This document shows positions 18,457 through 26,456 of a stretch of 64,000 nucleotides of DNA, piece after piece. The notes under the pieces were generated by a model, which saw nothing but the letters and a program-made list of their open reading frames with translations, was not told the origin of the DNA and did not search any database. Source of the DNA: Paraglaciecola polaris LMG 21857 (GTDB taxonomy: Bacteria > Pseudomonadota > Gammaproteobacteria > Enterobacterales > Alteromonadaceae); the NCBI RefSeq assembly GCF_000315055.1, contig NZ_BAER01000047.1, positions 47,083-111,082 of the forward strand. The letters run 5' to 3'. Made by a program: the position numbers and the translations under genes. How positions within the stretch are numbered: the first letter of the stretch is position 1; each line of letters begins with the position of its first letter.

Positions 18457-20628
18457 TTGTTTTCGAAGGTATTGAATAAAAGTCTCTCGATTCGAGCTCG
18501 TTACATGCTAGCGCTTGCTTTGATCGCGGCGACGGTTTCCGGATCAGCGTTAATCCTCAAATATACTATCAAGATGCAAGTCAATGATGCATACGTGATT
18601 AACGTCGCGGGTCAGCAGCGCATGTTATCTCAGCGTATTGCCCTATTTGTTGCCAGGCTGGCTGTTTGTACCTCAGATAACAATTCCGAAGCGCAACTAC
18701 AAAGATCGCTTCGCGACGCGATGACACAATTTGACACAAACCGGATTTACCTAAAAAGTTTGCCGAACCTCCCCCAAAATGTAAGTAAACTTTATTTTGG
18801 CGATATTGCCCTTGATGTTAGGGGTGAAAGTTATATCGCCGCAGCGGCGCAATTTATCGGTAGTGATGATATTTGTTCTCAGGCCCAGAGCCGCTTTAAT
18901 AAATCAAATAGCGATGATTTATTAATAGGGCTTGACCAAGTAGTTCAAGGGTTTGAGCAAGCGGCTCGGGAGCGTGTACAGCGGGTCGAAAACATCGAAA
19001 TGTTCTTATGGCTTTTTACCTTAGCGCTTCTAGTCTTAGAAGCACTTTTTATTTTCCGTCCCATGAATATAAAAATAAAACAGACATTATCGTCTTTAAG
19101 CACTGCGGTAAAAAAAGCTAAAAACGCCGAACAACAAGCCATTGAAGCGAGTAAAGCGAAATCTGAATTTCTTGCTAGCATGAGTCATGAACTGCGCACG
19201 CCAATGAACGGTTTATTCGGCATGATGGAATTGGCAATCGATAATCCGCATAAAAGCGGTGAATATCTAAAAAAAGCTAAAAGCGCTGGCAAGCAATTAT
19301 TGGTGCTAATAAATGATGTGTTAGATTTATCAAAAATAGAGGCAGGTAAATTACGTATTGAGCATACCTCATTAGATTTACTGCAACTGCTGGATGATGT
19401 TACCTCTGTGCAATCAGCTAATTGTCGCTTAAAAAACCTAGTATTCAATTATCAGAAAAGTACCACTTTACCTTCACACATATTTGGCGATCCCACACGC
19501 ATTGCGCAAATCATGCATAATTTACTGAGCAACGCGATTAAGTTTACCCATGAAGGCTCGGTAAACTTAGAAGTAGCAGTGTACGTAAAAGACAAGCATT
19601 TCTGGCTAACCATAACCGTACGAGACACGGGAATTGGGATCCCTGTAGACAAAATTGATGCCATTTTTAACAAGTTTGAACAGGCGGATCAAAGCACAAC
19701 CCGTCTGCACGGAGGCACAGGGCTTGGTTTGTCTATCGCTAAACAGTTGACAAATTTGATGCGCGGTACTTTAACGGTTCAAAGTACAATTAAGGAAGGC
19801 AGCTGTTTTGAGCTGACGCTGCCCATTGAGCTCGACCACAAACAAGTGGAAGATATTCATCCTCAGGTCGCGCTTCATTGTGCGATTGTTGATGACTTGC
19901 AAACCAGTAGAGAGTATTTACAGCATGTTGTGAAATCTCAAGGTTACGAGTCCACGGTTTTTAGTCATGCTGCCGATTTTTTAGCCAGTGATATTAACCA
20001 ATTCAATGCTTTGTTACTCGATCTATCAATGCCTGATATCAACGGTATCGATGTACTTAAGGCGTTACGCACGCTAAATCCTAAAAAAACGCCATATATT
20101 ATTTTGGTCTCAGCTGTGATCGAACACCTTGATTGCGAAGATGAGATACGCGACATGATATGGCGAACCCATGCAAAACCTGTTCTTCGTCAAGAGCTTG
20201 AGAGTGATTTAAGAGAATTACACAATATTCACTTACGCCGGCAACCCTCCACAATTGAGTCCGTAGGAAGTCATAAGATCCTGATTGTTGAGGACAACGA
20301 AATCAACGCTGAAGTGGTAAAAGTCATGCTGGAGAGTGCTGGATATCAGGTCGCTATTGCGACTGATGGCGAAAAAGCGCTAAAAGCCTGCATTTTTGAA
20401 CAATACGATCTGATCTTGATGGATATGCATATGCCAGTCATGGACGGCATCACAGCAACAATCAAACTCAGAACAGAAATGCATTTCACTCAGCCGATCG
20501 TTGCCTTATCTGCCAACGCTTTTGTAGAAGACCGGGAGCATTGCCTTGCGGCTGGTATGAATGACTTTCTGGCTAAACCGGTAGATAAGCTTGCTTTACT
20601 TGCCACCATTAAACGACGCTTAATTTAA
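18457..20628 (+). CDS. Hybrid sensor histidine kinase with PilJ-type sensor and two receiver domains
   Basis: A 723-residue inner-membrane sensor. A first membrane helix near residues 12-32 is followed by a periplasmic PilJ/NarX-like sensor with the hallmark NVAGQQRMLSQRIALFVARL. A second helix near 185-200 leads to a coiled linker. The HisKA domain has FLASMSHELRTPMNGLFGMME with the phospho-accepting His. The HATPase_c domain has NLLSNAIKFTHEG, DTGIGI and GGTGLGLSIAKQL. Two receivers follow: the first with IVDD and LLLDLSMPDI, the second with LIVEDNEINAEVV and ILMDMHMPVMDG, ending in FLAKPVD. The TTG at 18457 is chosen because GGAG lies eight bases upstream. No response regulator gene is adjacent, so its output partner is unknown. 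Confidence 0.9.
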   Translation: MFSKVLNKSLSIRARYMLALALIAATVSGSALILKYTIKMQVNDAYVINVAGQQRMLSQRIALFVARLAVCTSDNNSEAQLQRSLRDAMTQFDTNRIYLKSLPNLPQNVSKLYFGDIALDVRGESYIAAAAQFIGSDDICSQAQSRFNKSNSDDLLIGLDQVVQGFEQAARERVQRVENIEMFLWLFTLALLVLEALFIFRPMNIKIKQTLSSLSTAVKKAKNAEQQAIEASKAKSEFLASMSHELRTPMNGLFGMMELAIDNPHKSGEYLKKAKSAGKQLLVLINDVLDLSKIEAGKLRIEHTSLDLLQLLDDVTSVQSANCRLKNLVFNYQKSTTLPSHIFGDPTRIAQIMHNLLSNAIKFTHEGSVNLEVAVYVKDKHFWLTITVRDTGIGIPVDKIDAIFNKFEQADQSTTRLHGGTGLGLSIAKQLTNLMRGTLTVQSTIKEGSCFELTLPIELDHKQVEDIHPQVALHCAIVDDLQTSREYLQHVVKSQGYESTVFSHAADFLASDINQFNALLLDLSMPDINGIDVLKALRTLNPKKTPYIILVSAVIEHLDCEDEIRDMIWRTHAKPVLRQELESDLRELHNIHLRRQPSTIESVGSHKILIVEDNEINAEVVKVMLESAGYQVAIATDGEKALKACIFEQYDLILMDMHMPVMDGITATIKLRTEMHFTQPIVALSANAFVEDREHCLAAGMNDFLAKPVDKLALLATIKRRLI

Positions 20629-20637
20629 CTAAATCCC

Positions 20638-20658
20638 ATGGGCGGACACCCCGCCCAT
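20638..20658 (+). terminator. GC-rich hairpin after the hybrid kinase
   Basis: An 8-bp stem (ATGGGCGG / CCGCCCAT) with a five-base loop begins 10 bp after the stop codon; a weak ACTACTTTT follows. Probable terminator. Confidence 0.6.
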
Positions 20659-21027
20659 ACTACTTTTGCGTTATGCGTTAAAAAGAATAATGCGCAAAAC
20701 CACCCAAATCAGCTGAATAATATCCGCCTTCAGTTCGATGAGGCGACAAAGGCTGTATTTACTGAGAAAAGTGCGCTAGCAGATTAACAATATCTATAGT
20801 ATCGAACGCAGACCAATTATTTGGTCTAACCATCATTTAAAATTAATAAATACATATTCAGAAAATAGCGCAACCGCCTAAGCGTAGTCACAACAACTAA
20901 AACTCGTTTTGATGATTTGGGTAGTAATAAATGTAACAACTTGTAATTTAAGTATATTTTAGGAAACCAATTGGCGGTTGAAGGTTCGAAACTGAGCAAA
21001 TTAATTTTCGACATTCCTGGAGCTACC
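20659..21027. other. Intergenic region before the lipoprotein gene
   Basis: About 370 bp with no supportable gene; an open frame on the minus strand overlaps the lipoprotein gene and matches nothing. It should contain the lipoprotein promoter. Confidence 0.4.
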
Positions 21028-21525
21028 ATGAAAAATATTTTATTGCTGGTGTTGGTGTTACTGACCCTGGGTGGATGCGCCACGCAACGACTCTCTGATC
21101 CTGAAAAATCAGCGGTTATCGAAAAATTTATCACAACTGAAAACTTAGAAGCACGAAATACCATCAGCGCATTTGACATGGACAGTTGGACCTCATTAAG
21201 CGACCAATATCTGATTTTACGCACGTCGCCCTTTCGTTCTTATTTGGTGAAATTAACCATGCGTTGTAACGATTTAAACTTTTCCCCTAGCTTGCTCGTG
21301 TATTCGCGTATCCCCAACACCTTGAGCGCTGGTTTTGACAGTGTTTTCACACCGGACAATCATATGTTCAGATGTAATATCAGTCGTATTTACCCCCTGA
21401 GTAAAACACAAAATAAGGCCTTGATTGCGGTGGTTAATCCAAAAGCCCAAGACAAGCCAATAGAGAAATCTAGCGATGACAATGAAGACAGTATCAGCAA
21501 GGATGCTACTGGAGAAGACGGGTGA
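21028..21525 (+). CDS. Small lipoprotein, DUF6491-like
   Basis: A 165-residue exported lipoprotein. The lipobox LTLGGC follows a hydrophobic signal (ILLLVLVLL), with Cys at residue 17 as the lipidation site. The mature part has the pattern SWTSLSDQYLILRT and YLVKLTMRCNDLNFS, which resembles the DUF6491 family of unknown function. The tail is acidic and low-complexity. The ATG at 21028 has GGAG at good spacing. It is not in an obvious operon. No function is assigned. Confidence 0.75.
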   Translation: MKNILLLVLVLLTLGGCATQRLSDPEKSAVIEKFITTENLEARNTISAFDMDSWTSLSDQYLILRTSPFRSYLVKLTMRCNDLNFSPSLLVYSRIPNTLSAGFDSVFTPDNHMFRCNISRIYPLSKTQNKALIAVVNPKAQDKPIEKSSDDNEDSISKDATGEDG

Positions 21526-21622
21526 GTACGGCAGGTAAATAAAAGATAGCGCTCACACATTATTGACAAAAAATGGTGTGTGAGCCTACACAAAGAAATA
21601 ACCTAGATGGGATTGTCCACTT

Positions 21623-21868
21623 CTACGTTAGTACTTTCAGCACAATATAAGGCACAACATTAAACATAAAAATAAGCACCTTATAATGTGCCAAATAATT
21701 TATATACAGCACCTTTAATGCGGCGGGTTCAACGCCAAACAACCTGCCATGTATCGCACTTATTCTATCCTTCATCCATACGAGGGCTAAAGAAGCAATG
21801 CTCAACAAGCCTATGTTAATCAGTGACATCCAACCGAAAATCTCACTTAATTGGATAACATTGTTCAT
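21623..21868 (-). CDS. Small two-helix membrane protein, DUF6868-like
   Basis: An 81-residue membrane protein. One hydrophobic helix spans IFGWMSLINIGLLSIASLALVW and a second spans VLIFMFNVVPYIVLKV. The two are joined by MKDRISAIHGRLFGVEP, which matches the DUF6868 pattern (helix, R/K-rich loop with HGR-x-F, helix with FN-x-VPY). Function unknown. It is the last of three minus-strand genes with short gaps and is probably co-transcribed with the SpoIIAA-like gene 45 bp upstream. Confidence 0.72.
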   Translation of the reverse strand: MNNVIQLSEIFGWMSLINIGLLSIASLALVWMKDRISAIHGRLFGVEPAALKVLYINYLAHYKVLIFMFNVVPYIVLKVLT

Positions 21869-21913
21869 AGATTTACTCCATTTAATTAAATCGTCATGTC
21901 ACTGGAAAATATG

Positions 21914-22276
21914 TTATTTAACCCAACTCCACGCGTCTTGAAGCTCTTGTGGGGTAAAATATTTTTCGTCAATCCCTACAAGCTTAGCGAAAGGGCTGTC
22001 AACTGCCACTAGCCATTTAAGGACCCGACTAGATGACACGAAAGCCAGTTTGTTCATATTACTCAGGTGATGCAGTGTCCACGATAAGTCCTCATAGGCC
22101 ACTTCTACGCCAACATCAATGTCGCCAACGAGTGAGATCAAAACATTGATCTGTTGGTGCTTAGCAATCAATTTATTAAAGGTATCTATCCATTTTTGCT
22201 CTTCGGCTTTATCAATTTTACCGCTGACTTGAATACCGATTACCCGGCCTTCACTTTGTGGCAGGAGCGTTATCAT
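21914..22276 (-). CDS. SpoIIAA-like (STAS/lipid-binding) protein
   Basis: A 120-residue soluble protein with the SpoIIAA-like fold pattern: VIGIQVSGKIDKAEEQKW at the start, then INVLISLVGDIDVGVEVAYEDLSW, KLAFVSSSRVLKWLVAVDSPF and a C-terminal EKYFTPQELQDAWSWVK. Members of this family are small single-domain proteins of unknown role, sometimes suggested to bind lipophilic ligands. It lies between two membrane-protein genes on the same strand. Confidence 0.78.
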   Translation of the reverse strand: MITLLPQSEGRVIGIQVSGKIDKAEEQKWIDTFNKLIAKHQQINVLISLVGDIDVGVEVAYEDLSWTLHHLSNMNKLAFVSSSRVLKWLVAVDSPFAKLVGIDEKYFTPQELQDAWSWVK

Positions 22277-22405
22277 TAGTTGGTTCTCACTTCGCTGTTG
22301 GTTATAAAATAAACATGCGGCCTAATTCAGGTTTACCAAGGCGCACAGCAAACTAGTCACCTGTGCAGATAGTGAGCAATATCATTGCGCCCCGCGTATG
22401 AAACC

Positions 22406-22825
22406 TTAAAGCACGTCCCATTGTTGCTTGAGGCCAATGAAGTGGACCAGTGCAATCATCAAACACAATACTGAGCTATAATACCAAAACTCTGTGCTGC
22501 GTCCCATTGGCCATGCCATAAAGAAAAAACCGCCAACGCCACGCACTGCGTATACGCAGGTAATAGAAACTAATACCGCTCGTAACATAGGCAGCTGGCC
22601 AATCAACCCAGCTGCTGAAAAGGCATAGACAGACCAAGTCATCAACACACAGAAAATGCCCAACGTTATCAAGGTGGGTTGGTAGCTACCGCGCTCTGCC
22701 ATCAGTGCCATTTGTTCACCTGCACCAAAAACGCGATACCAAGGTGCTCCGAAATAGATACAACCTAAATGCATTAAAGCAGCCAAAGCACTCAGTCCCC
22801 CTGCTACGCTCAGATAATGGTTCAT
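22406..22825 (-). CDS. Four-helix membrane protein of unknown function
   Basis: A 139-residue protein with four predicted transmembrane helices (about residues 3-24, 50-73, 82-106 and 115-132). The loop GAPWYRVFGAGEQMALMAERGSYQP is charged. No catalytic motif is visible. The ATG at 22825 is preferred over a GTG one codon upstream. It is first of a three-gene minus-strand group with the SpoIIAA-like and DUF6868-like genes, with 129 bp before the next. Confidence 0.65.
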   Translation of the reverse strand: MNHYLSVAGGLSALAALMHLGCIYFGAPWYRVFGAGEQMALMAERGSYQPTLITLGIFCVLMTWSVYAFSAAGLIGQLPMLRAVLVSITCVYAVRGVGGFFFMAWPMGRSTEFWYYSSVLCLMIALVHFIGLKQQWDVL

Positions 22826-23493
22826 CACTGTCTCTACTTTCTAGTGTATTGGGAGCCATCGGCGCTTTTAGATTACGCTCTGATCGGCGAATAACATCGT
22901 AATTGCAGTGTTAATTCGTCAACACCTTGCTTAACCCTACAATGACAATAAAAATAATCAATCAGTATTAGCCAGAGATGCTCCTACCCTAGCGTATTTC
23001 AAAAACACAAGGCATACCTATAAACATAGATTTAGCTGCTGATAACTTGATTGAGGATGAATATTAGCTAACAAAATGGAAACAAAAAAAATGAAGATAC
23101 AACAAGAGGTAAGACTAAAGTACAGGGCACCTGGCCATCAGCAGCCGGTACAATGTTTTTCGGGTGATTGGCTACATTCTATTCAGAAGCAATGAATGAA
23201 ATAGCATCGCTGTTTTGACATAAATTTCAATAAATGGTGCTATGATTAATTCTTGAGCTTGTATAAAGGTTCTCCACCATAAATCGTCAATTTAATAGGT
23301 ACATATCACTATGATATGACTGATGAAAGCGCTTAATATAGAATGAAATATAAACGGGCAATAAATGAGTGTCAGTTTACTTTACACGTGATAAAGTTTC
23401 TTTATACTTAGTCTATAAAATCAACAACTTAAATATAGGCTCAAATATTGCTTGTAGCACTTATATTTGTTCAAATTCAAGGTAGATAACTCG
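22826..23493. other. Long intergenic region upstream of the Tat/HprK locus
   Basis: Nearly 670 bp without a supportable gene. The part from about 23200 is A/T-rich and should carry the promoter for the plus-strand locus at 23494. I find no hairpin terminator, IS fragment or tandem repeat here. Confidence 0.5.
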
Positions 23494-24144
23494 ATGAATG
23501 CACCAGACAATGAAAAAGTAACTGAGTTACAAAATTCAAATAGCCCGAGTAGACGTAAATTTTTACTTAAAACCTCTGCTGGCGTCGTAATTACTACCCT
23601 TCCAGTCCAATCTGTTTGGGGCGCATGTAATGCTTCCGGTTTATCTGGTGGTTCTCGTAGTGCAGATTCTGTTTGTGTGATGCCAATCGTAACCGGTGGC
23701 CGCTCGCCTGGTAGTTGGCGGAAATTTGCAAAATCTGGGGAGCCCGATAAAGTAGGCCTAAATAAAGTTAAATCGATGTTTAGCATGAGTAAAAATGATG
23801 ACTTAACAGCTGCTTATTGTAGCGTTCGCAGTCATATTAAAAATATGCCTGATGTGGTTTTATCCGATGGTAGCGGTACAATTCCACGAAACTCACTGAA
23901 CATTTATGAGGCGTTGCAAAGTCAAGGAGGTATATGGAACTTAGCGGCTTATTACCTCAACGCATATTTTGGTTTTTATGGTGATATCAGTCCTTTTACA
24001 AGCGCAGAAGAACTTGTACAGCATGTTTGGGGCGTAATGTATATCAATAATGACGGTCAACTACCGAGCAATTATGATGACCTCACTGCAAGCTTTACAG
24101 ATGGTTTCGTCGCCGAATCAAACCTTCCTCATGGTAGCTGTTAG
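23494..24144 (+). CDS. Tat-exported protein with SPG-x-W motif, function unknown
   Basis: A 216-residue protein with a twin-arginine signal: SRRKFLLK at residues 19-26, then a hydrophobic TSAGVVITTLPV and a likely cleavage site near VWGA. The mature chain contains GGRSPGSWRKF, reminiscent of the SPG-[YF]-WKNH motif seen in many secreted proteins of unknown function. A later GIWNLAAYYLNAYFG then SAEELVQHVWGVM resembles the helical second half of those proteins. It holds several cysteines and ends in HGSC. The ATG at 23494 has AAGG upstream. It is the first gene before an HprK-related kinase and a nucleotidyltransferase, so it is the natural candidate for the substrate of those enzymes, which is inference. 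Confidence 0.7.
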   Translation: MNAPDNEKVTELQNSNSPSRRKFLLKTSAGVVITTLPVQSVWGACNASGLSGGSRSADSVCVMPIVTGGRSPGSWRKFAKSGEPDKVGLNKVKSMFSMSKNDDLTAAYCSVRSHIKNMPDVVLSDGSGTIPRNSLNIYEALQSQGGIWNLAAYYLNAYFGFYGDISPFTSAEELVQHVWGVMYINNDGQLPSNYDDLTASFTDGFVAESNLPHGSC

Positions 24145-24175
24145 TCATTCAATCAACATTAAATTAGCGGCGGAC

Positions 24176-24399
24176 ATGCTATGCCATGTCCCTGCTGATT
24201 ACAGTGGATTAGTTTTTTTTCTACAAAGGATTTTTCTACTTCTTGTGTTCAGTTTGATTTATCGTCTTTGATAGATTGCCGGGCCGCTGATGGCAAATTC
24301 ATAATTGACCAATTTGACCTAGCGAGTGCCGGTGATCCATCGCTTAATGAATTGAGAAAGCAATTACTCGAACATTGTTTCGTAACTGAGAGTGCGTGA
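24176..24399 (+). pseudogene. Interrupted small reading frame upstream of the HprK-related kinase (PqqD-like position)
   Basis: A frame open from 24199 ends at the TGA at 24397-24399, which overlaps the GTG start of the kinase as GTGA. Such a four-base overlap normally means translational coupling to a real upstream gene. Yet this frame has no ATG or GTG. An ATG at 24176 opens a second frame reading MLCHVPADYSGLVFF; the two frames meet at a run of eight T (24213-24220). One extra T, or a -1 ribosomal slip, would join them into about 74 residues continuing STKDFSTSCVQFD and ending LLEHCFVTESA. In HPr-rel-A loci a small PqqD-family peptide chaperone usually sits here, but the resemblance of this peptide to PqqD is weak. 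It may be a phase-variable gene, a pseudogene or an assembly error. Confidence 0.45.
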
Positions 24400-25250
24400 A
24401 TACGATATTAGACCTCGGCATCTACCGCTTTGCTATTGAACATTGCCCTTCTTTTATCTCCCCTAGTTTGGCCGCGTTATACGACAATAGTCTTGGTTTA
24501 TTCCCAGAAAAGCCGATTGATTATCATCTAACCATTAAAAATACATCTTTGATACGCAGATTTATTAAGCCTCAGGTATGTATCTACATAGATAATCAGC
24601 GACCTTTTCATCCAGTTAAAAAGAGCCTATTGCTCCCATCACTGGAGTGGGCGTTAAACTGGTGTATCGCATCCTTTGATTTCAATCATCTACTAATTCA
24701 TTCATCCGTTATTGTTAAAAATGGTAAGGCGATAATATGTCCAGCCCAACCAGGTTCTGGCAAAAGCACCTTAGCTACTTATTTCGGTCTACGCGGCTGG
24801 CGAGTATATTCGGATGAAATGGCAATCATTAATTTGCATAGCCATTTAGTCCGACCGATGCACAGACCTTCGTCGTTAAAAAACAAGTCAATCGATGTCA
24901 TTAAACACTTAGTACCAGAGGCAGTAATATCACCAGTAGCAAAGGGTACACACAAAGGAGATATTGCTCACGTTAAATTAATGTCTCGCTTGCAGTATGA
25001 TGAACTCGTCGACGCGGAAGTGGTAGCCGTTGTTTTTCCCAAATATCGAAGCAATCAAAAGCTCAACATAAATACGTTATCACAGACAGCCGGTTTCTCG
25101 CGTCTTGTGCATCACGCGTTTAATTATAATGTATTAGGAATTGAAGGTTTTCAGACGCTAAAATCGGTTGTCGATAATAGTCAATTTTTTGATATCAGTT
25201 ACTCATCATATGACGGCTTAAGTGACTTTCTCGACGGATTAATAGATTAA
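24396..25250 (+). CDS. HprK-related kinase (HprK-rel-A type)
   Basis: A 284-residue P-loop kinase related to the C-terminal catalytic half of HPr kinase/phosphorylase. The Walker A motif AQPGSGKST lies at about residues 117-125, followed by GWRVYSDEMAII with the acidic pair expected for catalysis. LLIHSSVIVKNGKAIICPA before the P-loop is the typical strand pair. It lacks the N-terminal HPrK domain, and there is no HPr gene nearby, so it does not look like a carbon-catabolite kinase. Homologues occur in RiPP-type loci, where one phosphorylates a lasso peptide Ser. The GTG start overlaps the stop of the small upstream frame (GTGA) and the stop overlaps the ATG of the next gene (TAATG), so the three are co-translated. 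Confidence 0.82.
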   Translation: MNTILDLGIYRFAIEHCPSFISPSLAALYDNSLGLFPEKPIDYHLTIKNTSLIRRFIKPQVCIYIDNQRPFHPVKKSLLLPSLEWALNWCIASFDFNHLLIHSSVIVKNGKAIICPAQPGSGKSTLATYFGLRGWRVYSDEMAIINLHSHLVRPMHRPSSLKNKSIDVIKHLVPEAVISPVAKGTHKGDIAHVKLMSRLQYDELVDAEVVAVVFPKYRSNQKLNINTLSQTAGFSRLVHHAFNYNVLGIEGFQTLKSVVDNSQFFDISYSSYDGLSDFLDGLID

Positions 25251-26353
25251 TGAAAGACACGTTAACCCAATCGTTATTTGTCGATATTTTTTCCACCCCT
25301 CACTTACTTGAACAATTTAATTTGAAACAGTGGGAGCAACTGCTCAGGATATTAAGGGGAGCCGATATGCTTGGCTCGTTCTATTATTTTTTAGATAAAA
25401 ATGCCCAACTCAGTAACGTGCCAGATTTTGCCATTGCCCACTTGCGCTCAGCCAAACGTTATTCCGATAGGCAAGTTCAGCAAATTAGCGCGGAAACTGA
25501 TATATTGCAGCAAACGTTGCAGACAGTAGATTGTCGTCCCATATTTTTAAAAGGTGCAGCCTACGTACTCAATAAATCGAGTAATCACTTGGGACGAGTG
25601 ATGACTGACATTGATATATTGGTGCCGAAAGCGGATTTAGAAAGCGTCGAAAATGCCTTAAAACTTGATGGTTGGATCGAGAAAGTACTCGATGATTACG
25701 ACCAACAATATTATCGTAAATGGGCACACGAGCTAGCCCCTTTCACGCACCCAGAGCGAGGGGCAACATTAGATGTGCATCACACTATTATTCCGCCAAT
25801 TTCAGGTATTACCGTTCCAGAATCTTTTTTATTTAATGAGAATATCGTCTTAGAAGATGGCAAAGAAACGCTCAGCGAATCAATGGTAATCCTGCACTGC
25901 CTTGTTCATTTGTTTTACAACGAAGATTATGAGAAAAGCTTTAGAGACATTCTAGACATCCATTTATTGTTACTCGATTATGAGCGCAATGAAGATATAT
26001 CTCAAATTTGTGTTTTGGCCCGAAATTTAGGATTCAATAAAGAGTTTTATTATGCTTGTTCTATAACGGACCAATTATTCAGAACACAACGCGTCGCTGC
26101 AGTTAATAGTTGCATTACGCCATTCATTGATACACGTTTAACAAATTTTTTTATTCGCAACATTATATTAGCTGCGCTAATACCAAGTCATGATTTACTC
26201 GACAAGCGCTGGAACAAATTGGCACGGTATATCATGTTTTTACGTGGCCATTTTTTAAAAATGCCATTAGGGGTGTTAGTACCGCATTTCTGGGTTAAAT
26301 CACGTAGAGCATTGGTTATGCTAGTGATGGGTCCCCATCATTATGAAAAATAA
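25250..26353 (+). CDS. Nucleotidyltransferase family protein (NTP_transf_5)
   Basis: A 367-residue protein of the uncharacterised NTP_transf_5 family. The family core is visible: PIFLKGAAYVL at about residues 98-108 and GRVMTDIDILVPKADLE at about 115-131, where the Asp-x-Asp supplies metal ligands. LDVHHTIIPP follows as the third conserved block. The start overlaps the kinase stop by one base, so the two are obligately co-expressed. In lasso-peptide and HPr-rel-A loci the same pair occurs, suggesting sequential modification of a protein or peptide; the transferred group is unknown. A bidirectional hairpin follows. Confidence 0.82.
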   Translation: MKDTLTQSLFVDIFSTPHLLEQFNLKQWEQLLRILRGADMLGSFYYFLDKNAQLSNVPDFAIAHLRSAKRYSDRQVQQISAETDILQQTLQTVDCRPIFLKGAAYVLNKSSNHLGRVMTDIDILVPKADLESVENALKLDGWIEKVLDDYDQQYYRKWAHELAPFTHPERGATLDVHHTIIPPISGITVPESFLFNENIVLEDGKETLSESMVILHCLVHLFYNEDYEKSFRDILDIHLLLLDYERNEDISQICVLARNLGFNKEFYYACSITDQLFRTQRVAAVNSCITPFIDTRLTNFFIRNIILAALIPSHDLLDKRWNKLARYIMFLRGHFLKMPLGVLVPHFWVKSRRALVMLVMGPHHYEK

Positions 26354-26405
26354 TAGCAGCAAACCTATATGTTTGGCACAGATGTTTATTAAAAGTATAT
26401 TTACT

Positions 26406-26447
26406 AAAAAAGAGATACAGAACTTAAATTATCTATATCTCTTTTTT
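26406..26447. terminator. Bidirectional terminator between the nucleotidyltransferase and rluB
   Basis: An inverted repeat AAAAAGAGATA / TATCTCTTTTTT with a 19-base spacer lies between two convergent genes. A runs on one side and T runs on the other make it usable from both strands. Confidence 0.75.
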
Positions 26448-26456
26448 GAGTAGTAA

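Noticed and set aside
20826..21224. Minus-strand frame of 132 codons opposite the lipoprotein gene
   Set aside because: It overlaps a well-supported lipoprotein on the other strand and has no recognisable domain.
23494..26353. Lasso-peptide or other RiPP biosynthetic cluster
   Set aside because: No leader peptidase, cyclase or short precursor gene is present; only the kinase and nucleotidyltransferase resemble tailoring enzymes of such clusters.
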